A stretch of DNA of 64,000 bases, from contig CM035236.1 of assembly GCA_020226215.1 (NCBI GenBank), positions 59,563,809 to 59,627,808 of the forward strand, written 5' to 3'. Position 1 is the first letter of the stretch. Every line of letters begins with the position of its first letter. Of this stretch, positions 59,858-64,000 are shown piece by piece. The notes below the pieces were generated by a model, which was not told the DNA's origin, searched no databases, and worked only from the letters and a program-made list of their open reading frames with translations. Source of the DNA: Sindora glabra (Eukaryota; Streptophyta; Magnoliopsida; Fabales; Fabaceae). The position numbers and the translations under genes were made by a program.

Positions 59858-60412
59858 TTTACTAATGAAAGTTGAATTTCAATGTTTATAACTAGATACA
59901 TTCTAAAAGTAACTCCTCAATTTGATGCATCAACCTACCTTTTTATCCTATTATATGAGCATAAGGCATATTATACACTTACAAGCATGTTAGACACTTA
60001 GACACATAACTTTACTAGGAAAAACTTCAATACCTCCATTTCTATATGATTTTTGATCTAGTAATTGAAGCTATTACTATCTGGATTAACCCAACTAATA
60101 ACATGTGAATAAAAAACCATGTTTGATGGCTTCATATTAATGCATACAAAAGTAAAAGGTTGTGTAAAAACTTCTTATTTATTTTAGGTATGTAAATTTT
60201 CTCTATTTATTAGATAGTTGTTTGATTAATGAAGTTTGAATTCTTAATGCAAATGTAAATGAGGTGCTATCAATTCCTTTAAATGTTAAAAATGTATAAA
60301 GCTTAACAATGGATTTCTTTTGTAATGAATTTTTCCTTATTCCAATTACTAAAAGGCATATGAAATTGAACCAAATATTATCCATATTATGGTTAATAGA
60401 TAAGAGATATTC

Positions 60413-60489
60413 TCCATATTAAGGATCGAACCTAAATCTCTAATCTCTAATGTGAAAAGCAAAAATACTCATCACTATACTATTGCAAC
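60413..60489 (-). pseudogene. tRNA-Asp-like pseudogene, copy 2
   Basis: It keeps the best B box (GGTTCGATCC at 60432-60423) and an A box TAGTATAGTGATGAG. The anticodon loop reads TTTTCAC. A 7-bp internal duplication (TTAGAGA twice) lengthens the variable region, and the acceptor stem no longer pairs. No T-run follows closely. The ends are approximate. Confidence 0.75.
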
Positions 60490-61150
60490 TTTATTAATGA
60501 AAATTAAATTGAAATATTTGTAACAAGATACACTTTAAAAGCAATTCCTTAATCTTATATGTCGAATCCACGTTTTTCTTCTAATGTGTGAGCATCAGGT
60601 GTAATATAAATTTACTAACATGCTTGGAGACATAACTTAAGTGAGAAAAACTCTAGTACATTAGTCTTTGTACAAGCTTTGATCCTATAATTGAAGCCAC
60701 TATTGGTTGGATGAACTTACCTATAACTTGCGAATAAAAAACCATGTTTAGGATGGATTCATATTAATATATACAAGAATAGGTGTCAGTGCCATAAGTC
60801 ACCTTTTTTTTAGTATGTAAAATTCCTTTGTTTACTAGATAGTTACGTGCTTAGTAAAGCTTGAAATCTAAACATGAATATAAGTGAGATGAAGTTAGTC
60901 CTTTCAAATGTTTAAAGCCTATAGAGGCTAGGTGACAACATCTTCCTTTTGTAATGAATTATTTCCTTATTCTAATTACTTAAAGGTACATGTACTTGAA
61001 TTGGATATTGTCCTTATTACTATTGAAGGAATGGAGATGAGCAGTCCTTTCTCTCTTTTTATTTTGTATTTATGTATCTTTAATCATAAAATGATATGAA
61101 CAAAAGGTTTGGTAATAATTAGAGGATTTATAAGGTCATGCAAAACAAAA

Positions 61151-61221
61151 AGCCATTACCAAGGATCAAACTTAAGTCACCTATTTATATTTAAGTATAC
61201 TCACCAGTATGCTTCAACAAC
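61151..61221 (-). pseudogene. tRNA-Asp-like pseudogene, copy 3
   Basis: The acceptor stem GTTGTTG / TAATGGC pairs at all seven positions with G-U. The T-stem TTAAG / CTTGG also pairs. The A box is AAGCATACTGGTGAG. The anticodon arm is eroded. Five T follow directly after the acceptor stem. Length is 71 nt. Confidence 0.75.
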
Positions 61222-61697
61222 TTTATTAGTGAATGTTAAATTTTAATGTTCATAACTAGATTCTCTCATTTCGATGGTTATCCTAGCATAAAAAATTGCA
61301 TCTTCAAGCTATGGATAGAATCTTTTAACTTATTTCCTTGTACATTCTATAAAAACAAATTTCCTTGAACATTTTACGTATTTCATTCATTTCATATGTT
61401 TTGCATTTTTTTGATGATGCTACCTTAAATTCAAATAAGATTTTCATCTCACATTGAGAAAGAACTTATATAGGATAGGTGACAACATTTTCGTTTGATA
61501 ATGAATTCTTTCTTTATTCTAATTACTCAAAAGCACATGGAAGTGAATTGAATATTACATTTATTGTAGTTGATGGATTAAAGATGAGTAGTTCTTTCTC
61601 TTTTCCTTTTTTGAATTTAAGTATCTTAAATCATAAAATGATGTGAACAGAAGTTTTGGCAATAATTAGAAGGTTTATAAGGTCACATAAAGTAAAA

Positions 61698-61769
61698 TGC
61701 CATTATTAGGAATTAAACCTAAGTCTTTTATTTGTTTATCAAGTATACTCAAAACTATATTATAATAGC
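61698..61769 (-). pseudogene. tRNA-Asp-like pseudogene, copy 4
   Basis: The acceptor stem GCTATTA / TAATGGC pairs 7 of 7 (one G-U) and the T-stem TTAGG / CCTAA pairs 5 of 5 although the sequence has drifted far from tRNA-Asp. The anticodon stem is broken. TTTT lies two bases downstream. The A-box word is TAATATAGTTTTGAG. Confidence 0.65.
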
Positions 61770-61795
61770 TTTCTTAATATTCTATCATTCCACAC

Positions 61796-62011
61796 CAAAA
61801 TTAATAAATAAGCTTGCACAAAATTGTAGTAAGGGCAAGTCTAAGTCAAACCCAAGGGAAAAGAGCCAATTAACAAAATAAAGTGTAAAAAAAAGGGTTT
61901 TTCAAAAGTAATTTTAAATGAGAAATTTAAAGCAAAATTAAATATAAAATAGTAGGTAAGAGAAATTAGATTCAACGGCTTTTGCACTCCAATTCTTAAA
62001 TTCTTCATTGG
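61796..62011. other. Spacer between the array and the next LTR, nothing recognised
   Basis: A short AT-rich stretch with no feature. Confidence 0.35.
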
Positions 62012-63718
62012 TGTAATATCTTAAATTAATATTTAAAATTTTATAAATTTTAATACTTATGAGAATTTATTATATTAATTTTAAATTTATTTTCTTTTAA
62101 AAGCTTTGGAATATTAAAAATGATATTGATAAAAATATTTGAGATGTATTTATTATTTTATATGGCCATTACAGATTTGAGGCTTGTTTAAATATTTTTG
62201 TGAGAATTTTCTCATAAGTGGGAAATAGTAATTATGGGTATAAAATTTTATAAAATTAATTGTTAGTATTTGATAAATTATTCTTAGAAGTTGTAGGATA
62301 TAACTAACTTCAGAACTTAAATAAAATTAGTTCATGAAAATATATATTGTGAAGTGAATTATTGGAAATATAATATATGGGGGTTGAAATATTTGTGTTA
62401 GAGTTTTAAACTTAATAGGAAAAAATAGAATTTTTATAGAATGAAAAATTATATGAATGATTAGGATCCTTTATAATAAAAATAATAGATGGTTGAGATT
62501 TAAATAAAGTATAGGCTTACCGTACACTGCAATATATAGAAACAAAATCTATAGCTCTTTTCTAATATTTTCTCTTTCTTCCTTTTCTTTTTCCTACTCG
62601 ACCTTCTCTCTTTTCTCACTATCTCTATTGCATTTCTCTTTCTTGTCGAGTCTCTTCCTCTCTTATCCATTCCTTCTTTTATGTTTTTCTTTTTTTCCTT
62701 ATTGCCTTGGCATCCCCATCATTACCCGAAGGCCACCAGCTACTACTAATTTAGTCCATTGTTTGTGGCAACCTTCTATTATGGAAGAGAAGTAAGGCTA
62801 TGTTTTATAACTAGAAATGAAGGTTGTAACAAGGCCTTCATCTCTTCTCTCTTTCATCAAGCTTTGGTCTCCCTTGCCATTGCTATCGCTTCTTCCTCCA
62901 ACTCAGTTTTAGCTAACATAGCTCATGGAAGATAGGGAAAGCTATTAAGTTGAACATAGTGGTTGGGCTCCTAAATTTTTATCCCGTTAGTGGTGAAGTG
63001 TGATTCTAGCACCTGCAAGCTCTAGCCAAGTATTTCATTGGTTAGTGAGCAAGTTTATATTATAAAATTTTAGTTTTTACAATGTTTTGCCAGTTAACTC
63101 AAGAAAAAACCATTTAGGTATTTTTGACACATATAATGGTACATATTAAAAATAGAATTTTTATGTTATAAATATATTGAAATAGAATGAACAAAATATA
63201 AATGGAATATTTTATGATATTATTATAGCATAATCATGTTTGGTGTGCTAACTATGATAATATATATAAAAAATGTGAGTTTTATGCTATGAAAAGTTAA
63301 AGTATCATGCTTATGATATTCTTAAGACATTACATTTTATGATTTCGGGTAATTTGGAAATTTATTTAGAAGATCCATTTTTATGCCTATTTGAGATAAG
63401 CGGTGATAGCTTAGAAAAATATAAATTTTATGCTATAAAATGTTCCAATAACATAAATAAAATCATTTTAGAGTGTCATATGATAATTTTTTTTAGTGAT
63501 TGTATATCTTGGAAAACCATGTTGTGAGTAACTTTATACGCATGATGATAATGTTGATAAATAAAGCTCAAATAAAGGAGACCCCTAATGCATGAAATGT
63601 ACCCTAGAGGCTTTATTTGAAAATAAAGCTTCCTTATGACATATAGTTTTAATATCTTAATTATTCCATGCTTAGTTTAGAAATATTTAAATTTTCTATC
63701 TTATTATAATTACTTGAT
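62012..63718 (+). repeat. LTR (partial) of the 43.6-kb solo-LTR family
   Basis: It starts TGTAATATCTTAAATTAATA and resembles the solo LTR at 43575: the GGTTGAGATTTAAATAAAGT segment at 62492 matches 43931, followed in both by a CT-rich leader (62570-62690). No LTR end is seen before 63719, where a second LTR start begins, so this copy is either truncated or interrupted. Confidence 0.65.
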
Positions 63719-64000
63719 CATAATATCCCAAATTAATATTTGAAATTTTATAAAATTCAATGCTTGTGAGAATTTATTTTATTTACTTTGTTAATACTCG
63801 ATTTTGAATTTCTTTTCTTTCAAAAGTTTCACAATATTAAAAATGATATAGATGGTAATATTCAAAATATATTTTTACATGGCCATTATTGATTTAAGAT
63901 TAGATTAAAATAATTTTATAAAGAGTTTCTCATAAGTTGAGAATACTTTTAGTGATTATGGGTGCAAAGATTTTTTAAAATAATTTATTTGTATTTTATA
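63719..64000 (+). repeat. Second LTR start, cut by the window end
   Basis: ATAATATCCCAAATTAATAT at 63719 and the following 280 bp align with 62012-62300: for example, TTTACATGGCCATTATTGAT versus TATGGCCATTACAGATTTGA. It is a direct copy offset by about 1.7 kb. Confidence 0.7.

Larger units (their letters stand above)
59484..61795 (-). repeat. Tandem array of four diverged units, each with a tRNA-Asp-like sequence
   Basis: Units begin at about 59484, 60188 and 60813 with (GT)ATGTAAA..TTC..TTGTTT.TTAGATAGTT, and a shorter fourth runs from about 61445 to 61795. Shared parts in order: this start word, TTTAAA(G)..TATA, GGTGACAACATC, TGTAATGAATT.TTCCTTATT, a block ending in AATAATTA.AGG and TTATAAGGTCA, the tRNA-like sequence (minus strand), and ACTTTATTA.TGAA..TTAAATT. 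In units 1 and 2 a further 300 bp including GAATAAAAAACCATGTTT is shared. Periods are about 704 and 625 bp. Confidence 0.85.

Noticed and set aside
59484..61795. Array read as copies of a SINE
   Set aside because: Copies are tandem, share long flanks on both sides of the tRNA-like part, and lack a common body-plus-tail structure or target duplications; still listed as the main alternative.
1..64000. CRISPR arrays, bacterial operons, ribosome-binding sites, rRNA genes, organelle inserts
   Set aside because: Nothing of these kinds was seen; the gene structure and repeats are those of a plant nuclear genome.

Overview
This window looks like nuclear DNA from a eudicot plant. It is very AT-rich, contains a spliced gene with ordinary GT-AG introns, and is otherwise filled with decayed plant transposable elements. 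I cannot name the species. Only one protein gene is convincingly intact: a ubiquitin-conjugating enzyme variant (UEV1 / MMS2-like) on the minus strand. Its five coding exons run from 25621 down to 16000 and together encode 159 residues. I assembled it by reading exons, splice sites and reading phase by eye.

Layout. 1-3200: a decayed minus-strand gag-like gene of a large Ty3/gypsy element, with its leader or LTR region. 3200-9250: AT-rich DNA with a roughly 400-bp tandem duplication, a promoter-like stretch, a 2.2-kb element with about 520-bp terminal inverted repeats, and an LTR remnant with palindromic motifs. 9250-15780: mostly featureless, with a three-unit tandem repeat, a C/G homopolymer block, a (TA)n tract and a long hairpin element. 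15780-25760: the UEV1 gene. Its 6.4-kb second intron holds two 5'-truncated RTE-type LINEs and a roughly 485-bp tandem duplication, one copy of which was hit by a LINE. 25850-34285: two small foldback elements, then a degenerate minus-strand Ty3/gypsy element with LTRs, primer-binding site, protease, RT, RNase H and integrase remnants; one LTR carries a MITE with a 9-bp target duplication. 34285-43384: further LTR fragments and an inverted-repeat element.

43385-57500: a second Ty3/gypsy graveyard. A pol reading frame is split between the RNase H-integrase linker and the integrase by a 3.6-kb solo LTR, and two LTRs of one family lie head to head at 51381-57499. 58393-58550: a LINE reduced to its 3' tail, with a 16-bp target duplication. 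59484-61795: the most unusual feature, four diverged tandem units that each carry a minus-strand tRNA-Asp-like sequence; three keep a T-run immediately downstream. 62012-64000: two direct copies of an LTR start, the second cut by the window edge.

How the parts relate. UEV1 is a housekeeping gene that has tolerated LINE insertions in its long intron. The rest is nested LTR-retrotransposon debris in which at least five related LTRs carry clusters of the motif TAGTTRACTA, which is (nearly) palindromic and overlaps the WRKY-factor W-box core TTGACY. All element boundaries come from hand comparison inside the window and are approximate unless a target duplication or empty site is cited.
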